Positions 28,457 to 37,061 are shown, counted from the stretch's first letter. The stretch is DNA of 64,000 nt from Thalassobius sp034670005 (GCF_034670005.1 NZ_JAXMOH010000003.1:310001-374000), one strand, 5' to 3'. Notes: a model not told the origin generated them from the sequence alone. A program made the numbers and translations.

Positions 28457-29350
28457 CTAGCGCCGCAGGGCCAACCGGGCGGCCAGCCAGCTGATAAACA
28501 ACACACCAAGATCAAGCAACAGAAGCGGGCGCAGCGCGTCGGGATCAGCCATATCGACCGGCGCTGAAAAGAGCGCGAGACCGGAGAGGGCGTCGTCCTG
28601 AGATACAAGAAGGATGGCGATGGCGTTCGAGATGAAATGCAGCGCGATGGCCGGTCCCAGCGTGCCCGCCCGCGCGGTCAGGTCCGAGGCTGCAATCGAA
28701 AACGCCGCTGCCCAGCTAACCAGAATCCAGGTATTGGCCCCGGCATCGGCGCGGTAATGCATCAGCCCGAACAGCACCGCCGGAACCAGCATCCAGACCC
28801 AGCGCGACGTAAAGCGCGCGGCCAGTTGTTGTTGCAGATAGCCGCGGAACAGCAGCTCTTCGGCGCTGGTTTGGATCAGCAACGCAGGCAGCGCCACGGG
28901 CAGCAACATCGCCCACTGCCCGACCGCGCGCTGTACCGCGCCGTCGGGCAGCAGGTCATAGGGCGGCAATACGGACAGCGCCAGATAGAGCAGGGCAACC
29001 GCCTTGAATACTGCCCAGCCTTGCCGCAGTGCCAGCGCGGGCGGACCAAGCAGAGACAGCGGATTGCGCCGGTGCAGTTGCTGCGCGACCGCGGCGAGCG
29101 CGACGGTCAGAAAGCCGAAACTGGTCAGCAGATACAGCGCGCCCACCGGCGTGCGGCCATTCCGGGTGTGCAGGTTGAACAGGAAATACCCTTCGTCGCT
29201 GAGCACTGCCAGGGCCAGCGCCTGCATCGCCCAGATCAGGCCGATATAGATCACCATTGCCATGAAAAGCCCAACCGCCAGCCGCCAGAGTTCGGCCCGG
29301 GGACGGGCCGGTTGGATGAAAGTTTCATGGGCGGAATAGTCTGACTGCAT
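28457..29350 (-). CDS. CPBP family intramembrane glutamic protease, paralog 2
   Basis: A 297-residue membrane protein clearly paralogous to the downstream gene: same length, same NPLSLLGPP loop, EELLFRGYLQQQLAARF in place of EELLYRGYVQQQLAARF, and a matching HFISNAIA motif. The start at 29350 gives an N-terminus (SAHETFIQPARPR) comparable to that of paralog 1; the upstream ribosome site is weak (CAGGC). It faces the lipoprotein gene across 216 bases. Confidence 0.86.
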   Translation of the reverse strand: MQSDYSAHETFIQPARPRAELWRLAVGLFMAMVIYIGLIWAMQALALAVLSDEGYFLFNLHTRNGRTPVGALYLLTSFGFLTVALAAVAQQLHRRNPLSLLGPPALALRQGWAVFKAVALLYLALSVLPPYDLLPDGAVQRAVGQWAMLLPVALPALLIQTSAEELLFRGYLQQQLAARFTSRWVWMLVPAVLFGLMHYRADAGANTWILVSWAAAFSIAASDLTARAGTLGPAIALHFISNAIAILLVSQDDALSGLALFSAPVDMADPDALRPLLLLDLGVLFISWLAARLALRR

Positions 29351-29566
29351 GCCTGTGGTCCGGACGTCATTGCCTGTGCGGTTATGCCTGAGCGTTGTTC
29401 TTTGCCGGATCATAGGGGTGAAAATTCGGCGCGAACAGGGGCGGGTTTCGACAATCGGACTTGTGCGATTCCGGGGGCTTGGCTATCTCCATCGGCAATA
29501 CCATGCGCCAAGACCCGAAACAGGGTCAGGTATCGGCCGTGGGACTGAGGGGGGATCGCGGGGGTA

Positions 29567-30397
29567 ATGAGAATCGGCAGGGGGAAATCCGCATTGCGTG
29601 TCGCGCTGGCATGCGGGCTGCTGGGTCTGCTGTCCGGGTGTCTGGCGCCGAAACCGCAGGATGATGCGGAGGCCGCTGTCACGCGCGGTTTGCATCGGGC
29701 CGAATTGGCGGGCGGCGATATCGTGATCGCACCGCCGCAGGGATATTGCATTCAGAAAGAGACCTTGCTCAGCCGTGCGACCGGCGGGTTCGCTTTGCTG
29801 GCCAGTTGCGAAACGATCACCGGCTATGTCAGCGGGTACGATGTCGATCCGATGGTTTTGACCATCACCGCGGTGCCGCGCAGATCGGATGCGCCAGAAC
29901 CCGACGCCGAGGAAATCGCCGCCGCGCTGGGCGACCGCAAGGTGCTGCGCCGGTTGCATGGCGATGGGCTGACCATCGTGCAGGTGATGGCGACCGAAAG
30001 CCTGACGCCGGAAGACGATCCACGGCATTGGCGCGCGATGATGGTGCTGAACGGCAAAATGGTGGGATTGGCGCTGTACGGTCCCAAGGGCAGCGCGATG
30101 AGCGGCGAAAAGGGCTTGACCATGCTGAGCTGGCAGGCCGAACGCCTGCGCGAGGAAAGCCCGCTGATGGTGCGCGGTGGCGGGCCGGTGCCGGACGCGT
30201 TGCTGCGCCCGCATGTCCGGCCCGGAACCGGGATCGATCCGGACACGGAGGCCAAAGATGCCGGCGGTGAAATGGTAGATGGCACGAAACCTGAACCGGA
30301 AAATGACAAGGCGAAAGGTGGTGGAGTGAAAAAACTCATTGCGGGTTTGTTTCAGGGCCGCCGAACCGATAAAACGATGCCAGAGCAGCAAGAATGA
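29567..30397 (+). CDS. Hypothetical lipoprotein
   Basis: A 276-residue protein with a lipoprotein signal peptide: positive N-terminus, hydrophobic stretch, and lipobox LLSGC (cysteine 25). The mature part starts with a region reading GDIVIAPPQGYCIQ with a matching ALLASCE, suggesting a conserved disulfide pair, and ends in a long charged, low-complexity tail from about residue 215. I do not recognise a named family. It would be anchored in the inner or outer membrane. It is followed after 10 bases by the DUF6478-like gene and forms a probable three-gene operon. Confidence 0.8.
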   Translation: MRIGRGKSALRVALACGLLGLLSGCLAPKPQDDAEAAVTRGLHRAELAGGDIVIAPPQGYCIQKETLLSRATGGFALLASCETITGYVSGYDVDPMVLTITAVPRRSDAPEPDAEEIAAALGDRKVLRRLHGDGLTIVQVMATESLTPEDDPRHWRAMMVLNGKMVGLALYGPKGSAMSGEKGLTMLSWQAERLREESPLMVRGGGPVPDALLRPHVRPGTGIDPDTEAKDAGGEMVDGTKPEPENDKAKGGGVKKLIAGLFQGRRTDKTMPEQQE

Positions 30398-30407
30398 GGC
30401 CAAGGAC

Positions 30408-31184
30408 ATGGCGCGCCGGACCCCGAACAAATTCCTAAGATCGCTGGTGGCGCAACGCGTATCCAAACGTTGGGCCAAGGCGGCGCAGGGTGCCAGCGAA
30501 GCCGAATTGCCGGTGCTGCGGCGGGAACGGAATTATGCCCGTACGCTGCGCCATCATCTGAACGAACTGATCTATATCGCTGACAGCCGTCTGGCGCTGC
30601 CGATGATCGGATCGACCACGTTCCGCAAACCGCAGGGGTCGGATTGGGCATGGCGACCGCAGCTTTGGCGCGGGCCGCTGCCGGTGCCGGGGATGTCTTC
30701 TGTGCAGAACAAAAGCCAATTGGGCGACGAGGTGACGCTGTTTCACGATTGCGTCTTTTCCGAACTGACATTGCGCCAGCTGCGCAACACTCGAGAAGCC
30801 GATCTGGCCGCGTTCGGGATGCGTATGGACGTGTTCAAGTTCGACGGGTCTTTCCTGTCGCTGGTGATCGACCTGCCGACCGAGTCGGTACAGGGGTTGA
30901 AGCGTCGGCATCTGCTGCGGATGGACACGATCGTGGAAATGGAGAAGCCGCTGGAAATCTTTGCCCGGCTGAACATCAAGCACGGGCCGAATACCGAACA
31001 AATCGTGCGTGAATTGCCGCTGCATGAAGAAGAAATCATGGTCGAATTCGATCTGGCCTATACCAAGCTGAACGAGAAGCGGGTCGAAAAGGCGTGGCTG
31101 GATCTGATTTTCGAAGGGCCGGAAATGAATCAGGTGACGCTGCGCGACCTGACATTCAGCCGCCGCCCCCGGGCCGAGCTGTAG
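30408..31184 (+). CDS. DUF6478-like protein
   Basis: A 258-residue cytoplasmic-looking protein that I recall as the Rhodobacterales DUF6478 family. Recognisable stretches are LPMIGSTTFRKPQGSDWAW, LWRGPLPVPG, ELTLRQLRNTREADLAAFG and FKFDGSFLSLVIDLP. No catalytic motif is visible; the beta-rich middle and basic N-terminus suggest a binding role. The start at 30408 follows AAGGAC. The family name is from memory and should be confirmed; function unknown. Confidence 0.8.
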   Translation: MARRTPNKFLRSLVAQRVSKRWAKAAQGASEAELPVLRRERNYARTLRHHLNELIYIADSRLALPMIGSTTFRKPQGSDWAWRPQLWRGPLPVPGMSSVQNKSQLGDEVTLFHDCVFSELTLRQLRNTREADLAAFGMRMDVFKFDGSFLSLVIDLPTESVQGLKRRHLLRMDTIVEMEKPLEIFARLNIKHGPNTEQIVRELPLHEEEIMVEFDLAYTKLNEKRVEKAWLDLIFEGPEMNQVTLRDLTFSRRPRAEL

Positions 31185-31208
31185 CGCCGAGTTGCAAGGA
31201 GCAGAGCG

Positions 31209-31586
31209 ATGAACGAACTGACACTGACCAAGACCCGGCTGTTCGAAGGTGTGTGGGAAGGCGTACTGACGGTTAACGCCAGAAGCCGTATCCAGCCACA
31301 GGTCGAAGTGATCCACCTTGAGGCACGGTTGCCCGATGTCGAGTTGATTGAGGACACCGATGCGGGGCGTTGGGTGCTGCGGGTGCCGATCCCGGCCGAA
31401 TTGTTGTCGGACGGGGTGCAAAGTTTCGTGATCCGCGATGCCGAAAGCGGCGAAACGCTGGAAAGCTTCGCGATACTGGCGGGCGAGGTGATGGCCGACG
31501 ATCTGAGGGCCGAAATCACGCTGCTGCGCGAAGAGCTGGACATGTTGAAACGCGCCTTCCGGCGGCATTGTCTGGAAACCATGTGA
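31209..31586 (+). CDS. Conserved hypothetical protein with C-terminal coiled coil
   Basis: A 125-residue protein: a beta-rich first 90 residues (TRLFEGVWEGVLT, WVLRVPIPAELLSDGVQSF) and a helical C-terminus LLREELDMLKRAFRRHC. I have seen this C-terminal helix in several Rhodobacterales proteins linked to surface polysaccharide genes, but that is recollection. AAGGAGCAGAGCG precedes the start. Third gene of the lipoprotein/DUF6478 operon, 24 bases after the previous stop. Confidence 0.8.
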   Translation: MNELTLTKTRLFEGVWEGVLTVNARSRIQPQVEVIHLEARLPDVELIEDTDAGRWVLRVPIPAELLSDGVQSFVIRDAESGETLESFAILAGEVMADDLRAEITLLREELDMLKRAFRRHCLETM

Positions 31587-31614
31587 GGGGGGTAGACTTG
31601 CCTCGACGCAGTAA

Positions 31615-31640
31615 TATCCATACTTCTTGAAGTATGGATA
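31615..31640. promoter_or_regulatory. Perfect palindrome over the arsR-type start codon
   Basis: TATCCATACTTC (31615-31626) and GAAGTATGGATA (31629-31640) are exact 12-base inverted arms with a 2-base centre. The ATG of the regulator (31634-31636) lies inside the right arm. It is probably the autoregulatory operator of the ArsR-type protein. Confidence 0.85.
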
Positions 31641-31966
31641 AAAATAGAGCACTCGCCGTCTTCGCGGCCCTGTCACAATCAAGCCGTCTCGACGCGTTCC
31701 GCCTGCTGATCAAGGCGGGAAGCACAGGCATGGCGGCGGGCGAGATTTCGGGTGCTCTGGGAGTGAAGCAAAACACCATGTCAGCCAACCTGTCGCTGTT
31801 GTTTCAGGCCGGGCTGGTCAGGACGATCCGCGAAGGCCGTTCGATCCGCTATTTTGCCGATATGGACGGGCTGCGCGCGATGTTGGCCTTTCTGATGGAA
31901 GACTGTTGCGGCGGCGACCCCGATCTGTGCCGTCCTGTTCTGGATGCCCTTGCCTGTGAGGTTTGA
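31634..31966 (+). CDS. ArsR family transcriptional regulator
   Basis: A 110-residue winged-helix repressor. The DNA-binding helices are visible (GEISGALGVKQNTMSANLSLL) with the wing GRSIRYFAD, and the C-terminus carries EDCCGGDPDLC, a cysteine cluster found in arsenite-sensing ArsR proteins of alphaproteobacteria. The ATG lies within a perfect 26-bp palindrome and has only a weak upstream ribosome site, so translation may be leaderless. No arsenic transporter or reductase gene is adjacent, so the target beyond itself is unknown. Confidence 0.88.
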   Translation: MDKNRALAVFAALSQSSRLDAFRLLIKAGSTGMAAGEISGALGVKQNTMSANLSLLFQAGLVRTIREGRSIRYFADMDGLRAMLAFLMEDCCGGDPDLCRPVLDALACEV

Positions 31967-32076
31967 TGAAAACGTCTGAGCTGACATCACGACCTTGCGG
32001 AACGTCTGAAATCGTTGCCGCAACGGGTGAACATGAAATCCGCGACCTGAACGCGGATATCTGCTAGGATCAAGAT

Positions 32077-32379
32077 ATGATTACAGAGATTGTCACTTTC
32101 GACCTGCCAGCTGACATGTCCCGAGAAGAGGTGTTGGCCCGGTATCAGGCGACGTTGCCGCGCTGGCGCGCCAACCCGGAGCTGATCCGCAAAACTTACC
32201 TCTATGATCCCGACGGCAATCGTGGCGGCGGGGTTTACCTGTGGAAGTCGGTAGAGGCGGCCAAGGCCGCGCATGATGCCGATTGGTGCCGCATGGCCGA
32301 GGAAACTTATGGCTGCGCGCCCCGGTTCGATTATTTTGAAGCCCCGCTGATCTTGGAAAACGACAACGACAAGGCGTAG
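32077..32379 (+). CDS. YdhR-like putative monooxygenase (dimeric alpha-beta barrel)
   Basis: A 100-residue protein of the YdhR type: ITEIVTFDLPADMSREEVL at the start, RKTYLYDPDGNRGGGVYLW in the middle, and PRFDYFEAPLILEN at the end. These are small ferredoxin-like-fold dimers annotated as monooxygenases without a proven reaction. It follows the ArsR gene by 110 bases on the same strand but may have its own promoter. Confidence 0.82.
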   Translation: MITEIVTFDLPADMSREEVLARYQATLPRWRANPELIRKTYLYDPDGNRGGGVYLWKSVEAAKAAHDADWCRMAEETYGCAPRFDYFEAPLILENDNDKA

Positions 32380-32547
32380 GCGCAGGCCTTTGGTCTGCTG
32401 AAATCGGTTCCCGGGGCAAGACCGCAGACTGCCCGGTGTTGGCCCGACTTGCGCCTTGTTGCGCCCTGCCTTCGCTTTACGCTGCGTTTTGGATGACAAT
32501 CCGCGCGGCCTCGGGCCAGATACCGGCCAATTGCAGGGAGGCATGTC

Positions 32548-34572
32548 ATGACCACTTATCCGCACCTACTCGCCCCGCTTGATCTGGGATTCACCACGTT
32601 GAAGAACCGGGTCCTGATGGGGTCGATGCATACCGGGCTGGAAGAAACCAGGGATTGGCCGCGGGTGGCTGAATTCTATGCCGCCCGGGCCCGTGGCGGT
32701 ATCGGTCTGATGGTGACCGGCGGGATCGGCCCCAATCTGGAAGGATCGGTGGCCCCCGGCGCGGCGATGATGGTCAGCGATGATGACGTGCAGAACCATT
32801 CGGTTGTCACCAAGGCGGTGCATGATGCGGGCGGCAAGATCGCGATGCAGATCCTGCATGCTGGACGCTATGCCTTTGGCCCCAAATGCGTCGCGCCCTC
32901 GGCGGTCAAATCTCCGATTTCTCCCTTCCCGCCAAACGAGCTGGACGAGGACGGCATCGAAAAGCAGATCGGCGATATCGTCAACGCTGCCGTGCGGTCG
33001 CGCAAGGCGGGCTATGACGGGGTCGAGATCATGGGATCGGAGGGCTATTTCCTCAACCAGTTCCTGGTAACCCATACCAACAAGCGGACCGACCGCTGGG
33101 GCGGGTCCTATGAAAACCGGATGCGGCTGCCGATCGAGGTTGTGCGGCGTGTGCGCGCAGCGGTGGGAGAGGATTTCATCATCATCTATCGTCTGTCGAT
33201 GATCGACCTGGTGCCTGACGGATCGACCTTTGAAGAGGTGGTTCAACTGGCGCAAGAGATCGAAAAGGCGGGCGCAACGATCATCAACACCGGTATCGGC
33301 TGGCACGAGGCGCGGGTTCCCACCATTGCCACATCGGTGCCGCGCCGTGCCTTTGCCTGGGTCACCAAGAAACTGATGGGCAAGGTCGGCATTCCGGTCG
33401 TTACCTCGAACCGGATCAATACGCCCGAAGTGGGTGAAGAGGTTCTGGCCGAGGGCTGTGCCGACATGGTGTCGATGGCGCGCCCGCTGCTGGCCGATGC
33501 CGATTTCGTGGTCAAGGCAGAGACCGGACAGTCCGATCATATCGCGCCCTGTATCGGCTGCAATCAGGCCTGTCTGGATCACACATTCGGCGGCAAGCTG
33601 ACCTCTTGTCTGGTCAATCCACGCGCCTGTCATGAGACCGAATTGGCGATCACCCCGACCGAACGGCCCAAAAGCATCGCCGTTGTCGGGGCGGGACCGG
33701 CCGGTTTGTCTGCGGCGCTGACCGCGGCGGAACGTGGCCATGCGGTCACCCTGTTCGACAAATCCAACCGGATCGGCGGGCAGTTGAATATGGCGCGGCA
33801 GGTCCCGGGCAAGGAAGAATTCAACGGGCTGGTCGATTGGTTCGCCAATATGGTCGCCGATGCGGGCATTACCGTGAAGCTGAACGCCGAAGCCGGGGTC
33901 GACGATCTGAAAGGCTTTGACGAGGTGATCATTGCCACCGGCGTCCTGCCGCGTGACCCGGGTATTCCGGGGCAGGACCGGGACAATGTCCTGAACTATA
34001 TCGACGTGCTGCGCGACAAGGCCGAGGTCGGGCAGAAGGTGGCAATCATCGGTGCCGGTGGTATCGGGTTCGACGTGGCCGAATTTCTGGTCACCGGTGA
34101 CAGCCCGACGCTGGATCTGCCGGAATGGTTGAAGGAATGGGGTGTTGCCGATCCCGAGATGGTGCGTGGCGGTTTGGCGCCCGAAGGGCCGCAACCGGAT
34201 GCGCCGGTGCGCCAGGTCACGCTGATGCAGCGCAAGGCCAAGGCGCTGGGCAAAGGATTGGGCAAGACCACCGGCTGGATTCATCGCGCGACGCTGAAAA
34301 TGAAAGACGTCGAAATGATCGGCGGCGTGAATTACGAAAAGATCGACGACGCGGGCCTGCATATCAGTTTCGGCGAGGCGCGGGAAAATCCGCGGGTGAT
34401 CGAATGCGACACGGTGGTCCTGTGCGCCGGGCAGCTGAGCGAACGGTCGCTGGCCGACGCGCTACAAGCGGAAGGCATTTCCTGCCACGTGATCGGCGGT
34501 GCCGACGTTGCGGCGGAACTGGACGCAAAGCGGGCGATCAATCAGGGCACGCGGCTGGCGGCGGCACTTTAA
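32548..34572 (+). CDS. fadH: NADPH-dependent 2,4-dienoyl-CoA reductase
   Basis: The enzyme reduces 2,4-dienoyl-CoA in the degradation of unsaturated fatty acids. The 674-residue product has an N-terminal OYE-like TIM barrel (FMN), a 4Fe-4S cluster set CIGCNQAC plus C-x11-C (about residues 335-361), and a C-terminal FAD/NADPH domain with VVGAGPAGLSAAL near residue 377 and IIGAGGIGFDVAEF near residue 497. Length equals that of E. coli FadH. A related trimethylamine dehydrogenase-type enzyme is the main alternative; the overall layout favours FadH. GCAGGGAGG precedes the start. Confidence 0.88.
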   Translation: MTTYPHLLAPLDLGFTTLKNRVLMGSMHTGLEETRDWPRVAEFYAARARGGIGLMVTGGIGPNLEGSVAPGAAMMVSDDDVQNHSVVTKAVHDAGGKIAMQILHAGRYAFGPKCVAPSAVKSPISPFPPNELDEDGIEKQIGDIVNAAVRSRKAGYDGVEIMGSEGYFLNQFLVTHTNKRTDRWGGSYENRMRLPIEVVRRVRAAVGEDFIIIYRLSMIDLVPDGSTFEEVVQLAQEIEKAGATIINTGIGWHEARVPTIATSVPRRAFAWVTKKLMGKVGIPVVTSNRINTPEVGEEVLAEGCADMVSMARPLLADADFVVKAETGQSDHIAPCIGCNQACLDHTFGGKLTSCLVNPRACHETELAITPTERPKSIAVVGAGPAGLSAALTAAERGHAVTLFDKSNRIGGQLNMARQVPGKEEFNGLVDWFANMVADAGITVKLNAEAGVDDLKGFDEVIIATGVLPRDPGIPGQDRDNVLNYIDVLRDKAEVGQKVAIIGAGGIGFDVAEFLVTGDSPTLDLPEWLKEWGVADPEMVRGGLAPEGPQPDAPVRQVTLMQRKAKALGKGLGKTTGWIHRATLKMKDVEMIGGVNYEKIDDAGLHISFGEARENPRVIECDTVVLCAGQLSERSLADALQAEGISCHVIGGADVAAELDAKRAINQGTRLAAAL

Positions 34573-34648
34573 GGTTGGGGTGCGGGGGCGTTGCCCCCCT
34601 TGGCCTGCGGCCAATTCCCCCCAGAGTATTTTGGCCAAGATGAAAGCG
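34573..34648 (+). repeat. Dispersed intergenic hairpin repeat, copy 4
   Basis: GGGGGC-GTT-GCCCCC, then TTGGCC-TGC-GGCCAA, then CCCCCCAGAGTATTTTGGCCAAGATGAAAG. It begins directly after the fadH stop. The tail is the GAGTATTTT/GATGAAAG subtype, as in the fragment at 52935. Confidence 0.75.
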
Positions 34649-34670
34649 GCGCGGGAACCCCGAGGAAGCT

Positions 34671-35003
34671 CTATGCCTGTGGCTTTGGGGCCTCGTCCCG
34701 ATCGGTCATGCCGTAATCGCGCAGCACCTGAACCACCTTCAGCCGGTAATCGGAAAAGATGCCCGCCCGGCCCTTGGCCTGCGCGACGCGGTGTTCGGCC
34801 AGGTTACGCCAGGTCTGCACCGCCTCTTCGTCGCGGAAGAAGGACAGCGACAACAGTTTGTCGGGATCGTTCAGGCTCTGGAACCGTTCGACCGAAATGA
34901 AACCCTCGACCTGTTCCAGCAATGGTTTCAGGTCGGCGGCGATGTCGAGGTATTCGGGCTTGCGCCCCTCGGCAATGTGGACTTCGAAAATGATCGCGAT
35001 CAT
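34671..35003 (-). CDS. Antibiotic biosynthesis monooxygenase (ABM) domain protein
   Basis: A 110-residue protein with the ABM ferredoxin-like pattern: IIFEVHIAEGRKPEYLDIA, then GFISVERFQS and SLSFFRDEEAVQTWRN, then a helix rich in basic residues. Members include quinol-type monooxygenases and haem-degrading enzymes; no haem-binding pattern is evident. Its start overlaps the NIPSNAP gene's stop by 4 bases, so the two are cotranscribed. Confidence 0.85.
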   Translation of the reverse strand: MIAIIFEVHIAEGRKPEYLDIAADLKPLLEQVEGFISVERFQSLNDPDKLLSLSFFRDEEAVQTWRNLAEHRVAQAKGRAGIFSDYRLKVVQVLRDYGMTDRDEAPKPQA

Positions 35004-35323
35004 GATTGTTCTCCGTGCGGGGTCGAGGCCAGTTTGAAAAAGCAGCGGTCTTCGCGCAACAGGAAGCCTTCGCGTTGGGCAAATTCATAATTTTCCCGTC
35101 CCAGCGGATCGGCGGCCAGCCGGGCGCGATAGGATTCGTAATCGGCAAGGCTGGGCACGTTGTAGATGCCATAGGCGAGCGTTGTCGATCCTTCGTGCGG
35201 GGCGTAATAGCCGACCAGTTCGGCGCCGTTGCGTGGGATCGACTGACCCCAGTTGCGGGCATAGGTTTCGAATTGGGCCTTCTTGGTCGGGTCGATCTGG
35301 TAGCGGATGATGCAGGTCAGCAT
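35000..35323 (-). CDS. NIPSNAP family protein
   Basis: A 107-residue dimeric alpha-beta barrel protein: CIIRYQIDPTKKAQFETYARNWG, then NGAELVGYYAPHEGS with AYGIYNV and ADYESYRARL. This is the NIPSNAP pattern. AAAGGAGACC precedes the start. It is first in a two-gene operon with the ABM gene and diverges from an ArsR-type regulator, which probably controls it. Confidence 0.85.
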   Translation of the reverse strand: MLTCIIRYQIDPTKKAQFETYARNWGQSIPRNGAELVGYYAPHEGSTTLAYGIYNVPSLADYESYRARLAADPLGRENYEFAQREGFLLREDRCFFKLASTPHGEQS

Positions 35324-35397
35324 GTGCGGTCTCCTTTGTCGCGATGGCCGACCTATAGCGGCTTGTCCGGATGGAATGCTTCGGTCATGATCGAACT

Positions 35398-36090
35398 ATG
35401 AAAGAAGGTCCCGATATCGCCCGCATCGCCGCCCTGATCGGCGATCCCGCCCGCGCCAATATCCTGACCGCGCTGATGGCGGGCAAGGCGCTGACCGCCA
35501 GCGAATTGGCGCAGGAGGCTGGGGTCAGCCTGCAGACGACCTCGGCCCATCTGGCCAAGCTGGACCAGGGCGGGCTGATTGGCATGCGCAAATCGGGGCG
35601 GCACAAATATTTCCGGCTGGCGGGGGATGAGGTCGCCGGGGTGCTTGAGGCGCTGATGGGGCTGGCGGCCGGGGCCGGGCATCTGCGCACGCGGACCGGG
35701 CCGAAGGACGTGGCGATGCGCCGGGCGCGGGTCTGTTACAACCATCTGGCCGGGGAAATGGGCGTGCGGATGTATGCCGCGATGCTGGGCCGGGGATATC
35801 TGCGGCAGGAGGGCGAGGCGCTGGCGCTGACCCCGGCGGGCACCGACTTCGTCGCCTCCTTGGGCATCGACTTGGGCGCTCTGCCGCGCAGCAAGGCGCC
35901 GATGTGCCGCGAATGCCTGGACTGGAGCGCGCGGCAATCGCATCTGGCAGGGCAGTTGGGCCGGGCCATGCTGAGCCATTTCATCGCCCGGGGCTGGGCC
36001 CGGCGGGACAAAGGCAGCCGGGTGGTCTGGTTCAGCCCGGCGGGCGAGGCAGCCTTCGACAGGCTGTTCGGCGCGGTGCAACCGGCCTGA
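35398..36090 (+). CDS. ArsR/HTH family transcriptional regulator (long form)
   Basis: A 230-residue protein with an N-terminal winged helix (DPARANILTALMAG, TASELAQEAGVSLQTTSAHL, wing GRHKYFRLA) and a long C-terminal domain of about 140 residues containing MCRECLDWSARQSHLAGQLG. The C-x2-C pair may bind a metal or act as a redox switch. The long ArsR form is common in actinobacteria and alphaproteobacteria. It faces the NIPSNAP/ABM operon across 74 bases; I found no clear palindrome there. Confidence 0.85.
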   Translation: MKEGPDIARIAALIGDPARANILTALMAGKALTASELAQEAGVSLQTTSAHLAKLDQGGLIGMRKSGRHKYFRLAGDEVAGVLEALMGLAAGAGHLRTRTGPKDVAMRRARVCYNHLAGEMGVRMYAAMLGRGYLRQEGEALALTPAGTDFVASLGIDLGALPRSKAPMCRECLDWSARQSHLAGQLGRAMLSHFIARGWARRDKGSRVVWFSPAGEAAFDRLFGAVQPA

Positions 36091-36152
36091 GTCCGGGCGC
36101 TTTGCGCTTGTTCGCGCCCGGTCCGCGCCGTTAGATGTCAATAGGGGGCATC

Positions 36153-37061
36153 ATGGTTTTCATCTCGATCCTGCTGGGGCTGTTGCCCAGTTTCATAATG
36201 GTGGGTCTGGGCGGGCTGATCCGCAACCGGTTGTCGGCGAATGCCTGGCAGGGGCTGGACCGGCTGAATTTCGAAATCCTGTTTCCGGCGCTGATTTTCG
36301 TGGCTGCATCCAGCCGTCCGATTGCCCTTACGGATATGGCGCGGATCGGCCCGGCGGTTTGGGCGATCCTGCTGTTTGCAATGTCGCTGGGATATCTGGC
36401 GCGGCGTTTCGGCCCCGACAGTTTCCGCGATTTCGCGGGCGCGTGGCAGACCGCGTGGCGGTTCAATACCGCGCTGGGGTTCGTCGCAGTGGAAACGCTG
36501 CACCCGGCCCCGGTGGGGGAATTGGCGGTGGCGGTGGGGATGGCGATCCCGATGGCCAACCTGCTGGCGGTGACGGCGCTGTCGCGCGGCAGCGGCAATT
36601 GGCGGCAGACTGTTTTCAAGGTGGCAACAAATCCATTCCTTCTGGCGTCGGTATCGGGCGTGATTGTCGGGGTCAGCGGGCTGTCGATCCCGGTGCCGGT
36701 GATGGCGCCGCTGGAAATGTTGTCGCGGGCTGCGATTCCGGTGGCGTTGATTTCCGTTGGCGCAACAATGAACTGGGGCGCTTTGGCCCGGATGACCCGG
36801 TTCAGCGCCATTATCGTGGCGACGAAATTGATTGCAGCCCCGGTTGCGGCACTTTCGCTGTGCCTTGTCGTTGAACCGGGGGAGGCAATTGCCCGCACGC
36901 TGATCCTGTTTGCGGCCTTGCCTACGGCGTCGGCGGCGCATGTTTTGGCTGCGGGCTTTGGCGCGGATCGCGAATTGGCGGCAACATTAGTGGCGCAGTC
37001 GACCCTGCTGGCTGCGGCCACTTTGCCGCTGTGGATCACCGTAATTACGGTTCTGTTTTAG
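36153..37061 (+). CDS. AEC family transporter
   Basis: A 302-residue inner-membrane protein with about ten hydrophobic segments, belonging to the same family as the protein at 17719-18642 but only distantly similar. Features are LPSFIMVGLGGLIRNR at the start, RFNTALGFVAVETL in helix 4 and AIPVALISVGATMNW in the second half. The start at 36153 is preferred to an ATG at 36135 because AGGGGG lies just upstream of it. Substrate unknown. Confidence 0.85.
   Translation: MVFISILLGLLPSFIMVGLGGLIRNRLSANAWQGLDRLNFEILFPALIFVAASSRPIALTDMARIGPAVWAILLFAMSLGYLARRFGPDSFRDFAGAWQTAWRFNTALGFVAVETLHPAPVGELAVAVGMAIPMANLLAVTALSRGSGNWRQTVFKVATNPFLLASVSGVIVGVSGLSIPVPVMAPLEMLSRAAIPVALISVGATMNWGALARMTRFSAIIVATKLIAAPVAALSLCLVVEPGEAIARTLILFAALPTASAAHVLAAGFGADRELAATLVAQSTLLAAATLPLWITVITVLF

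Noticed and set aside
31634..32379. Arsenic resistance operon
   Set aside because: The regulator looks like an arsenic-type ArsR, but the following gene is YdhR-like and no ArsB, Acr3 or ArsC protein is encoded nearby.
32566..34362. Minus-strand open frame of 598 residues opposite fadH
   Set aside because: It is the antisense shadow of fadH, whose cofactor motifs are all in place on the plus strand.
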